Origin: Limnoraphis robusta CS-951
GTDB lineage: Bacteria > Cyanobacteriota > Cyanobacteriia > Cyanobacteriales > Microcoleaceae
Length of the DNA: 10,290 nt
Direction of reading: 5' to 3'
Assembly: GCF_000972705.2 (NCBI RefSeq)
Contig: NZ_LATL02000046.1
Location: 4,611-14,900 of the forward strand
Shown here: positions 1 to 6,328 of the stretch, one piece after another
Numbering within the stretch: position 1 is the first letter of the stretch
Layout of the letters: every line of letters starts with the position of its first letter
The notes under the pieces: model-generated
What the model saw: only the letters and a program-made list of their open reading frames with translations
The model's database searches: none
Told to the model about the DNA's origin: nothing
Made by a program: the position numbers and the translations under genes

Positions 1-864
1 AGACAACGCAAGAAAATTATCTTGCTAACCTGCATTTGGGCTAGACCTGAACTTACAAGAATTTTCCTTGATTATTACCGGAGTTTAAAGAAAAATCTGC
101 TTGACCAAGTTGATTTAACAATGCTTGCGGTAGGCTCTGAAGGTGAAAAATCTCGCCAGCTTTGTGAACAATATGGATTTGAGTATTATAACTTTCCTAA
201 TAATCCGATAAGCGATAAATGGGAATATGCTCTCCAATTAACTAAAAGCTATAACCCAGATGGAGTCATTATTATGGGTTCAGATGATTTTGTTAATGAA
301 CAGCTGATCTTGCACTATATACAATTTTTAAATGAAGGTGTTCTTTTTGCAGGTCTTACAGATAGCTATTTTTTTGACCTTCAATCAACCGAATCCCTTG
401 TTCACTGGAAAGGTTATGGTGCTAAGATCAAAGACAATGGTATGCCGGAACGTCTTGGGGAAACGATTGGTACTGGCAGGTTAGTTTCCAAGAAATTGCT
501 AGAAATGCTAGATTACTCAATATGGAAAGATCTAGAAATCAATAAACACCTAGAGATCCATGTTACGCATAAGTTAAACGAAATTGATATGCTTCCTGTC
601 AAATATCAACATAAAATTCCTGTTGAGATTGATGGTAAGTTTTATTACTACGGACATCTTTCTTTAACTATGGCAGAGCTAGGAGCAGTCGCCGTTGGCA
701 TCAAATATCCTAAAGGTAACTTAAGCCGAATAACTAATTATCTTACAAGTGCTGATGCTGTAGAGAAGATCAATGATCCTTGGTTGTTTTTAGAACAGCA
801 TTTCCCCAAAAAAACAGTCGATCAACTGAAGGACTTAAGTCATTTGATAATCCGCAGTAGTTGA
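1..864 (+). CDS. Glycosyltransferase-like protein, 5' end outside the window
   Basis: The reading frame is open from base 1 to a TGA at 862-864, giving 287 visible residues. A TTG at 22 is a possible start, but the in-frame residues before it (RQRKKIIL) continue the hydrophobic first strand, so I expect the true ATG just upstream of the window. Visible motifs are a first strand followed by WARPELT (residues 13-19), a segment PNNPISDKWEYAL around 66-78, an acidic GSDDF motif at 93-97 preceded by the hydrophobic strand GVIIM, and GTGRLVSKKLLEML further on. This layout (strand, acceptor-side loop, hydrophobic strand ending in an acidic motif) resembles a GT-A fold sugar transferase whose acidic pair would bind a metal and nucleotide sugar. 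No membrane segment is visible. The gene is A+T-rich and lies 85 bases before the 2-epimerase gene on the same strand. I cannot name a family or substrate; the glycosyltransferase call is inference from motif layout and context. Confidence 0.6.
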   Translation, partial: RQRKKIILLTCIWARPELTRIFLDYYRSLKKNLLDQVDLTMLAVGSEGEKSRQLCEQYGFEYYNFPNNPISDKWEYALQLTKSYNPDGVIIMGSDDFVNEQLILHYIQFLNEGVLFAGLTDSYFFDLQSTESLVHWKGYGAKIKDNGMPERLGETIGTGRLVSKKLLEMLDYSIWKDLEINKHLEIHVTHKLNEIDMLPVKYQHKIPVEIDGKFYYYGHLSLTMAELGAVAVGIKYPKGNLSRITNYLTSADAVEKINDPWLFLEQHFPKKTVDQLKDLSHLIIRSS

Positions 865-949
865 GGGCAAAAGATCTAGAGAAAAAACGAAGGATAAATT
901 TTGCTAGGGTTATTAGCTAATTTATTAAAAATTAACATTAGGTAGTGTA

Positions 950-2035
950 ATGCAACTGATAACAATCGTTGGTGCTCGTCCCCAATTTATTAAGGTAGCC
1001 ACAGTATCCCGCAAGTTGCGTCTAATCTCCGGAGTTAGAGAGATACTCGTACACACGGGGCAGCATTTTGACCAAAATATGAGTGAGGTATTTTTCGATG
1101 AATTGGAGATTCCCAAACCTGATTTCAATCTCGGCATTGGTGGCGGGAGTCATGGTCAGAACACGGGTCGCATGATTGAGGGGATTGAAAAAGTCTTATT
1201 GAAGGAAAAGGCGGATTATGTCCTAGTTTTTGGAGACACCGATTCAACCTTGGCGGGAACTCTGGCGGCTGTCAAGCTGCACATTCCCGTTGTTCATATA
1301 GAGGCAGGCTTGCGATCCTTTAATCGGCGTATGCCCGAAGAGATTAATCGGGTTCTTACAGATCACGTTGCCAGCTTACTTTTTGCCCCGACGCAGACAG
1401 CAGTGGATAATTTACGCAAAGAGGGCATTTCCGGATCAAAGGTGCAAAATGTGGGAGATGTCATGTATGACGCAGCACTTTTTTACGCATCCAAGGCTCA
1501 GGAAAAAAGCTGCATTCTGGAAAAATTAGAACTGAAACCAAAACAGTTTATTCTATCCACAGTACACCGAGCTGAAAATACTGATGATCCTGGAAAACTG
1601 AACTGTATTATGGAGAGCTTGAATTTGATTGGACAGAATATGGAGGTTGTCGTCCCGCTCCATCCCAGAACTAGGAAGCAACTGGCTCATATAAATTTCA
1701 CCCCTCAGCCTGGTCTTCGGTTGATAGATCCTGTCGGATATTTAGACATGGTAATGCTCGAAAAAAATGCAGTAGTCATTGCTACAGATTCAGGTGGTGT
1801 ACAAAAAGAGGCGTTTTTTCACCAAGTCCCTTGTGTGACACTTCGCCCAGAAACCGAATGGGTCGAACTGCTGGATCTAGGATGGAATCGTCTGGCTGAC
1901 CCTAACTCCACTGATGCCATAGTCACAGCAATCGAGGAAGCTGGATCATCAGCACCGTTGTCTGGGCTAAAGCCTTATGGCTCTGGAAACAGCGCAGAGC
2001 TAATATTGACCCGCCTTATAAGCGTAACTTCCTGA
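950..2035 (+). CDS. wbpI: UDP-sugar 2-epimerase, non-hydrolysing, WbpI/WlbD-like
   Basis: This 361-residue protein has full family length. Visible signatures are GARPQFIK (8-15), HTGQHFDQNMSEVFF, FGDTDSTLAG, HIEAGLRSFNRRMPEEINR, STVHRAENTDDP, PLHPRTRK, DPVGYLDM and TDSGGVQKEAFF. These belong to the UDP-GlcNAc 2-epimerase superfamily, which inverts C2 of a UDP-sugar by transient elimination and re-addition of UDP. Several details recall Pseudomonas WbpI, the UDP-2,3-diacetamido-glucuronate 2-epimerase, more than E. coli WecB: GGSHGQNTGRM, VGDVMYDAALF where WecB-type proteins have a GNT.VDA segment, and the TEWVEL tail motif. The four upstream pathway enzymes lie on the opposite strand, which supports forming UDP-ManNAc(3NAc)A as the product. 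A plain UDP-GlcNAc/ManNAc epimerase remains the main alternative. The start ATG has AGG seven bases upstream. Its TGA stop shares one base with the next gene's ATG. The protein should be cytosolic. Confidence 0.85.
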   Translation: MQLITIVGARPQFIKVATVSRKLRLISGVREILVHTGQHFDQNMSEVFFDELEIPKPDFNLGIGGGSHGQNTGRMIEGIEKVLLKEKADYVLVFGDTDSTLAGTLAAVKLHIPVVHIEAGLRSFNRRMPEEINRVLTDHVASLLFAPTQTAVDNLRKEGISGSKVQNVGDVMYDAALFYASKAQEKSCILEKLELKPKQFILSTVHRAENTDDPGKLNCIMESLNLIGQNMEVVVPLHPRTRKQLAHINFTPQPGLRLIDPVGYLDMVMLEKNAVVIATDSGGVQKEAFFHQVPCVTLRPETEWVELLDLGWNRLADPNSTDAIVTAIEEAGSSAPLSGLKPYGSGNSAELILTRLISVTS

Positions 2036-3393
2036 TGTATATTAAACAGTACAGACCTTTTCTAATAATGGATATTAATCCCATGGTAGATTTAGATGGT
2101 AATTCAGCAGCGAACACACAGTTGATCGTCCCTCCAGGAAGTGAGGAATTGTTTAGGTTTTACCGGATGCAGCTTCTACCAGATGGGTTCCCCGGTGCTA
2201 CGCCGATAGGTCTAGGTTTACCGAATGCCTCCGTTCAGCCCCATCCTTTGTATGGTGTCTACCTGATTCGTATGTCTTTAGATGCCTGGGAAGCCCAAGG
2301 TGAAAATCAGCTTTTGCAGCAAGCAGTTCGAGCAGGTTACGCTGCCATCAACCGGATGGATTGGCGCAGCGAAGCCTTAATCTTCATCTACCCCCAAAAC
2401 TCGGCTTTCAATCGACTGAATAGGGATTACTATTCGGCACTCACTCAAGTCAAATACGTTACTACTTTCTGGCGTTTATACTTAATTACTAAGGATGACC
2501 TCTTCAAGACAGCGGCTGATGCTGCTTTTTCTAGCCTAACGATCCCGATTGAAGAAGGCGGGGTCATGGTTCGCCGACCAGAGGGCATCAGCTTCGAGGA
2601 GGCTCCTCATCCGGTTCCTACCTTTATTCTCAACGGCTGGCTATCAATACTTGAAAATATATATCGCTTTGCCAAAAAAGCGAAATCTAAGAAGGGTTTG
2701 CAGCTCTTTCATAGCAGCATAAGCCTTTTGAAAACACTGTTACCCTATTATGATATGCCAAAGTTCAAGACCTCCCGCTACGCCTTGGCAGGTTCAGTTC
2801 CTTTTAAGCTGCAACTCTCCCACAATGCTCGTGTTGTAAGCGGACTTCTTGTTACTCCGCACGGAATTAGTGTTCCATTCGAGATTGGCAAGCCGTCCGA
2901 ACGATGGTCAATTGGGCTAGACAAGACGACTGGAGAAATTAGTGGTAACTTCGTTTTTCCCATTGATTCTATTTTCAAGATGACACGGATTGAGTTAACA
3001 GTCGAGAGCGATTATGAGGGGACAATCGAATTCCTTGCTCCACCGATCAGCTATAATCCGTTACGAGGCGCACAATACCATAAGGACTTCAGGCGGCAGA
3101 GGATTAGCCCGTTGGCTATTGGTACGAATAACGTCGTCTTCAAGCTGAAGTCAAAGCCCTACGAGATTTCTGCTTATCCAACGAACTTCAAGAAAAAGAT
3201 TGCTGGCAAACACTACAATGTCTACCACTTCATGCACATCAAAAGCCTTCGGCAACTGCATCAGATTACTGGAGATTCGGTATTTAAGAATTATGCTGAC
3301 AAGTGGTTTGAGTATACGCGACATTGGCCGTCTATGCAGATATACCAACATAAAAATATCGAGCTGAAGTGTCCTCCTACTATGCAGATCTGA
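2035..3393 (+). CDS. D-glucuronyl C5-epimerase-like protein with an internal insertion
   Basis: This 452-residue protein resembles the C-terminal catalytic domain of D-glucuronyl C5-epimerase (GLCE), which inverts C5 of uronic acid residues inside a polymer such as heparosan. Matches, recalled from the vertebrate enzyme, occur in order: YYSALTQ (132-138, compare WYSAMAQ), TFWRLYLITKDDLF (144-157), EGGV (174-177), EEAPHPVPTFILNGW (188-202, compare EEYPTTPSSFVLNGF), SLLKTLLPYYD (230-240), SRYALAG (247-253), then NVYHFMHI (395-402) and ITGDSVFKNYADKWFEY (411-427). The last two blocks normally follow closely after the SRY-like block. Here about 140 residues rich in alternating hydrophobic positions separate them. 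The Tyr of the EEYP motif is Ala. No signal peptide or membrane helix is visible. The gene is translationally coupled to the 2-epimerase (TGATG). The family call is fairly firm; substrate and activity are unproven. Confidence 0.72.
   Translation: MYIKQYRPFLIMDINPMVDLDGNSAANTQLIVPPGSEELFRFYRMQLLPDGFPGATPIGLGLPNASVQPHPLYGVYLIRMSLDAWEAQGENQLLQQAVRAGYAAINRMDWRSEALIFIYPQNSAFNRLNRDYYSALTQVKYVTTFWRLYLITKDDLFKTAADAAFSSLTIPIEEGGVMVRRPEGISFEEAPHPVPTFILNGWLSILENIYRFAKKAKSKKGLQLFHSSISLLKTLLPYYDMPKFKTSRYALAGSVPFKLQLSHNARVVSGLLVTPHGISVPFEIGKPSERWSIGLDKTTGEISGNFVFPIDSIFKMTRIELTVESDYEGTIEFLAPPISYNPLRGAQYHKDFRRQRISPLAIGTNNVVFKLKSKPYEISAYPTNFKKKIAGKHYNVYHFMHIKSLRQLHQITGDSVFKNYADKWFEYTRHWPSMQIYQHKNIELKCPPTMQI
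3332..3389 (+). repeat. In-frame 10-base direct repeat at the epimerase 3' end
   Basis: The bases CTATGCAGAT occur at 3332-3341 and again at 3380-3389, 48 bases (16 codons) apart, both reading Met-Gln-Ile in the last codons of the C5-epimerase-like gene. The second copy runs into the stop codon. It may be a small duplication that reshaped the C-terminus, or chance. Confidence 0.4.
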
Positions 3394-3429
3394 TATTTAT
3401 GTGCCTCACGGCTGTGTTCTAATAGACAC

Positions 3430-3501
3430 GTGGAATTAAAGAAAATTTATGCAAAAGCAGGCATTACTGAGTTTTTGGTTGCCCTTGGCAAGCTCAATTA
3501 A
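3430..3501 (+). pseudogene. Possible remnant of a Uma2-family nuclease gene
   Basis: This frame reads VELKKIYAKAGITEF followed by eight more residues and a TAA at 3499-3501. The pattern E-x-K-K-x-Y-A-x-x-G-I-x-E-F/Y resembles the C-terminal part of Uma2 (DUF820) PD-(D/E)XK proteins, which are very abundant in cyanobacteria; the Lys would belong to the nuclease motif. Upstream the frame is open only back to the epimerase stop at 3391-3393 and holds no start or recognisable domain, so at most about 24 residues of a roughly 190-residue protein are left. It could be a chance match, because the stretch is short. It carries a small hairpin (TTGCC/GGCAA, 3479-3491). Confidence 0.3.
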
Positions 3502-3511
3502 CACTATATAC

Positions 3512-3542
3512 ATAAAAATAAAATTATACAGCCTATTTTTAT
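3512..3542. terminator. A/T-only inverted repeat between convergent genes, possible bidirectional terminator
   Basis: A perfect 9-base inverted repeat, ATAAAAATA (3512-3520) and TATTTTTAT (3534-3542), flanks a 13-base loop and abuts the stop codon of the - strand methyltransferase gene at 3543. Either strand would give a stem with a U-rich 3' arm. With no G-C pairs the stem is weak, so this is only a candidate. I see no stronger stem-plus-T-run in the 149-base gap. Confidence 0.3.
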
Positions 3543-4508
3543 TCAACTCTCTATTTTACCTAATTTAAGCATGGCTTTCTCTAAATAATTAGATGCCAAA
3601 ATTAACCCAGGATGGATTGTGAGAGCTTTTTTAAAGTAAATAGTAGCCTCATAATGCAGATTGTAGTTAAACAATGTTTTACCTATCAAAAAATGGCAAA
3701 TAGCCGATTTTTGATTTAATGTTATAGCCTGATGAAAATAGGCTAACGATTCTAAAAGTTGACCATTTTCTGCTAAAGCTTCAGCCAGCACTTGGTAGGA
3801 TAAGTAGCTCTTTGAATTGAACTCCAAGTTTTGATAATAGATTTGTATAGCAACTTCCAATTTCTTTTCTCTTTTATATTTATTACCCACTTGAATTAAT
3901 TTTTCGGGCCGATCAAAGCCGACTTTTCTGCCCATACACAAATAAATTTTATTTTTCTTGACTTTGCAAGTGTAAACACTTTCTATTTTTATCAATCGCT
4001 CATAGCGATTTTTAACCTCCTGCAAAGAATCGAACCATCTGACGTGACCCGCACTATCATAAGAAGGAACACTAAACACAGTCCATGTGCCTGGTGGAAT
4101 TTTACTAATTAATTCTAAATCAAATGAAATATGTTCTAAAAACTCATACATAGTTACGACTAAATTGTTTTTTTTGGGAAAATCAAAATCTCGTAAGTTT
4201 TGTTCGTAGAACTTAAACCTATCATCTTTACCAACCAAAGACTTAGCCATGTTAATTGCTGCTTCTGAAAAATCATAACCTTCATACTTTTCCAGAGTAT
4301 CTAAATGTAAAGCTAATAAAGAAGCAAAATGACCAGGACCACAACCCAAGTCTATAATATGTTTTTCTTGAGATACACAATTCTTGATTCGATTAATACC
4401 TTCGCACCAAACTTCATAATAATATTTAATTTGTTCAGGTCGTCTCTTGTACTTTTCAGAACTACTATAAATGTTGTTATAAAAATGCTGATCTTTCTCT
4501 TCCCCCAT
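3543..4508 (-). CDS. SAM-dependent methyltransferase fused to TPR repeats
   Basis: The N-terminal half is a class I methyltransferase: motif I IDLGCGPGHF (residues 52-61) binds S-adenosylmethionine, the acidic residue in GYDFSE (near 79) would contact its ribose, and FLEHI (123-127) is the post-motif typical of the Methyltransf_11/23 group. From about residue 204 to the end are roughly three TPR-like helical pairs (for example VAIQIYYQNLEFN and AICHFLIGKTLFNYNLHYEA), which usually bind proteins. I chose the ATG at 4508, giving 321 residues starting MGEEKDQHFYNNIYSSS. AAGG lies eight bases upstream of it, and this beginning looks like a natural family N-terminus. An in-frame ATG at 4544 would add 12 residues but has a poor ribosome-binding site. 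The gene follows the aminotransferase on the same strand and is much more A+T-rich, suggesting a different origin. It probably methylates a sugar of the glycan; acceptor unknown. Confidence 0.75.
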   Translation of the reverse strand: MGEEKDQHFYNNIYSSSEKYKRRPEQIKYYYEVWCEGINRIKNCVSQEKHIIDLGCGPGHFASLLALHLDTLEKYEGYDFSEAAINMAKSLVGKDDRFKFYEQNLRDFDFPKKNNLVVTMYEFLEHISFDLELISKIPPGTWTVFSVPSYDSAGHVRWFDSLQEVKNRYERLIKIESVYTCKVKKNKIYLCMGRKVGFDRPEKLIQVGNKYKREKKLEVAIQIYYQNLEFNSKSYLSYQVLAEALAENGQLLESLAYFHQAITLNQKSAICHFLIGKTLFNYNLHYEATIYFKKALTIHPGLILASNYLEKAMLKLGKIES

Positions 4509-4556
4509 CGTTTTAGCCTTGCATAATCTAAATGTTTGAAACATTATGGATATTCT

Positions 4557-5729
4557 TTAGTGAACTTTACTGGATAACAAGCTCACCTGAATTTCACCAA
4601 CCACCCTCTCAATCACATCTTCCTCCAACTCCGGCCAAATCGGTAAACTCAACACCTCCTGAGCCGCCAAATCGCTCACCGGACAAGCCTCATACTGCCC
4701 TTTATAAACAGGTAACTGGTCTTGTGGCACAGGATAATAGATCATAGTCCCAATCCCCTGCTCTGCCAAATACGCCTTCAAGCCATCGCGCTTTCCGTCA
4801 GTCACCCGCACCGTGTACTGATGAAACACATGACCCTCGACTAACCCCGGAGTCACCACACCCTCCACATCCGCCAATAACCGATTATAAACCTCAGCCA
4901 CCCGACGCCGACCCTGATTCCACTTATCAATATATTGCAGCTTCACCCGCAACACCGCAGCTTGGAGCGTATCCAACCGGGAGTTATATCCCACAACCTC
5001 ATTGTGATACTTTTTCTTGGCTCCATGCACCCGCAACATCCCAGCGACTTCAGCGATTTGCTCATCATCCGTGACAATCATCCCCCCATCACCATAACCC
5101 CCCAAATTCTTAGACGGGAAAAAGGAAAAAGCCCCCACATCACCAATCGTACCCGTCGCCTTGCCACTAATCGCCTCCCGTGTCTGTTCCTGACAAACAC
5201 AATCCAACTGACACTGACCCGCATACCTCGCCCCAAAAGACTGGGCGCAATCCTCAATCACCTTTAAACCATGTTCCTGGGCAATCTCCCTAATTTGTCC
5301 CATCGCGGCAGGTTGTCCATACAAATGCACAGGCATAATCGCCTTGGTGCGGGGAGTAATCTTGGCCCGAATCTGCTGGGGGTCAATGTTGTAGGTACTC
5401 CCGTCAATATCCGCAAACACCACCTTCGCCCCGACGTTATTAATCGATTCCGCCGTCGCAAAAAAAGAAAAAGGAGTGGTAATCACCTCATCCCCTTCTC
5501 CAATTCCCGCAGCCCGCAAACCAATCACCAAAGCATCCGTACCCGAATTCACCCCAATGGCATACTTAACCCCCAGATAAGCCGCCACCTCCTGTTCAAA
5601 CTCCTTAACATCAGGCCCCATGATAAATTGACTCGACTCAATCACCCGATTGATAGCCGCCTGAATCTCCCCTTTAATACTGTCGTATTGTGGCTTCAAA
5701 TCCAAAACCGGAATCTTAGTCTGACTCAT
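4557..5729 (-). CDS. wbpE: PLP-dependent sugar 3-aminotransferase, WbpE-like (DegT/DnrJ/EryC1/StrS)
   Basis: This 390-residue aminotransferase matches the DegT/DnrJ/EryC1/StrS family in length and motifs: NSGTDAL (61-67) for phosphate binding, TTPFSFFAT (84-92), IEDCAQSFGA (158-167) with the Asp that pairs with the pyridine nitrogen, the SFFPSKNLGGYGDGG block with the Schiff-base Lys at 207, and YNSRLDTLQAA (248-258). In this context it should move an amino group from glutamate to C3 of UDP-3-keto-GlcNAcA, giving UDP-GlcNAc(3NH2)A. Between GARYAG and TGTIGD there is an extra stretch of about 16 residues (about 173-190) with Cys at 173, 177 and 179, which I do not recall in Pseudomonas WbpE. 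The ATG at 5729 is chosen because GAGGAG lies 11 bases upstream; the TTG at 5738 would sit only two bases from it. The gene lies 20 bases after the acetyltransferase and should be in the same operon. Confidence 0.88.
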   Translation of the reverse strand: MSQTKIPVLDLKPQYDSIKGEIQAAINRVIESSQFIMGPDVKEFEQEVAAYLGVKYAIGVNSGTDALVIGLRAAGIGEGDEVITTPFSFFATAESINNVGAKVVFADIDGSTYNIDPQQIRAKITPRTKAIMPVHLYGQPAAMGQIREIAQEHGLKVIEDCAQSFGARYAGQCQLDCVCQEQTREAISGKATGTIGDVGAFSFFPSKNLGGYGDGGMIVTDDEQIAEVAGMLRVHGAKKKYHNEVVGYNSRLDTLQAAVLRVKLQYIDKWNQGRRRVAEVYNRLLADVEGVVTPGLVEGHVFHQYTVRVTDGKRDGLKAYLAEQGIGTMIYYPVPQDQLPVYKGQYEACPVSDLAAQEVLSLPIWPELEEDVIERVVGEIQVSLLSSKVH

Positions 5730-5740
5730 TTTAAACAAAT

Positions 5741-5746
5741 CTCCTC
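5741..5746 (-). promoter_or_regulatory. Ribosome-binding site that decides the aminotransferase start
   Basis: On the - strand the bases read GAGGAG. The in-frame TTG at 5738 is two bases away, too close for initiation, while the ATG at 5729 is 11 bases away. This favours the shorter 390-residue product beginning MSQTKIPV. Confidence 0.7.
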
Positions 5747-5749
5747 ACT

Positions 5750-6328
5750 CTAAACTTGTTCAATTTCCACAGCCGAAATCTTTCGATATTTCACGCCAAT
5801 CGAATCAACGGCGTACCCCTCAGCATCAAACTCCAACACATCCCCATAGGCACTCATCCAACCGATGAGTTTAGCCGGAACCCCCGCCACCATTCCGAAT
5901 GCTGGAACATCCTTCGTCACCACCGCCCCCGCAGCAACAAAAGCGCACTCATGCAGGGTTATTCCGCAAACAATCGTGGCATTCGCCCCAATACTCGCCC
6001 CCCGTTTAATTACAGTCGTTAAATAATCATCACTGGTATTGCGGGGAAACTCAGAACGAGGCGTTTTAATATTAGTAAACACCATACTAGGGCCACAAAA
6101 CACATAATCCTCCAGAATAACCCCCTCATAGAGAGAAACGTTATTCTGAATTTTGCACCCATTCCCAATCACAACATTATTCGCGACAAAAACATTCTGC
6201 CCAAAAGAACAGTTTTTGCCAATTTTCGCTTTGCCCATCACATGACAAAAATGCCAAATCTTAGTGCCTTCTCCCACCTCAGCCCCATCATCGACATAGG
6301 CTGACTCATGGACAAAATATTCAGCCAT
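5750..6328 (-). CDS. wbpD: UDP-2-acetamido-3-amino-glucuronate N-acetyltransferase, WbpD/WlbB-like
   Basis: This 192-residue protein is a left-handed beta-helix (hexapeptide repeat) acyltransferase. Imperfect hexads run through most of it, such as AEVGEGTKI, AKIGKNCSF, VVIGNGCKI and ASIGANATI. Signatures shared with WbpD/WlbB are GTKIWHFCHV (21-30), FGQNVFVAN (42-50), KIQNNVSLYEGV (59-70), DYVFCGPSMVFTN (74-86), IGANATIVCG (113-122) and the AGVPAKLIGW end of the helix (148-157). The family transfers acetyl from acetyl-CoA to the 3-amino group of UDP-GlcNAc(3NH2)A, producing UDP-GlcNAc(3NAc)A, and normally acts as a trimer with active sites between subunits. About 35 residues follow the helix. 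The ATG overlaps the end of the oxidoreductase gene by eight bases, and GGAG lies seven bases upstream, so translation is probably coupled. The product is the expected substrate of the 2-epimerase encoded on the other strand. Confidence 0.9.
   Translation of the reverse strand: MAEYFVHESAYVDDGAEVGEGTKIWHFCHVMGKAKIGKNCSFGQNVFVANNVVIGNGCKIQNNVSLYEGVILEDYVFCGPSMVFTNIKTPRSEFPRNTSDDYLTTVIKRGASIGANATIVCGITLHECAFVAAGAVVTKDVPAFGMVAGVPAKLIGWMSAYGDVLEFDAEGYAVDSIGVKYRKISAVEIEQV

Noticed and set aside
918..934. A/T-only inverted repeat TAATTT/AAATTA and a weak TTGCTA promoter-like match before the 2-epimerase gene
   Set aside because: Six A-T pairs in an A+T-rich gap are expected by chance, and the -10 match is poor; the gap shows nothing firmer than the AGG ribosome-binding site.
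3479..3491. A 5-base hairpin TTGCC/GGCAA considered as a terminator
   Set aside because: The stem is short and no T run follows on either strand.
3449..3568. A short hydrophobic + strand frame beginning MQKQALLSFW
   Set aside because: It has no ribosome-binding site, overlaps the end of the methyltransferase gene and is the frame-shifted reading of the possible Uma2 remnant and A/T-rich sequence.
4935..5753. Long open frames on the + strand opposite the aminotransferase (110 and 160 residues)
   Set aside because: They lie antisense to a strongly recognised gene, have no recognisable domain and are rich in Arg, His, Asn and Pro, as expected for antisense translation.
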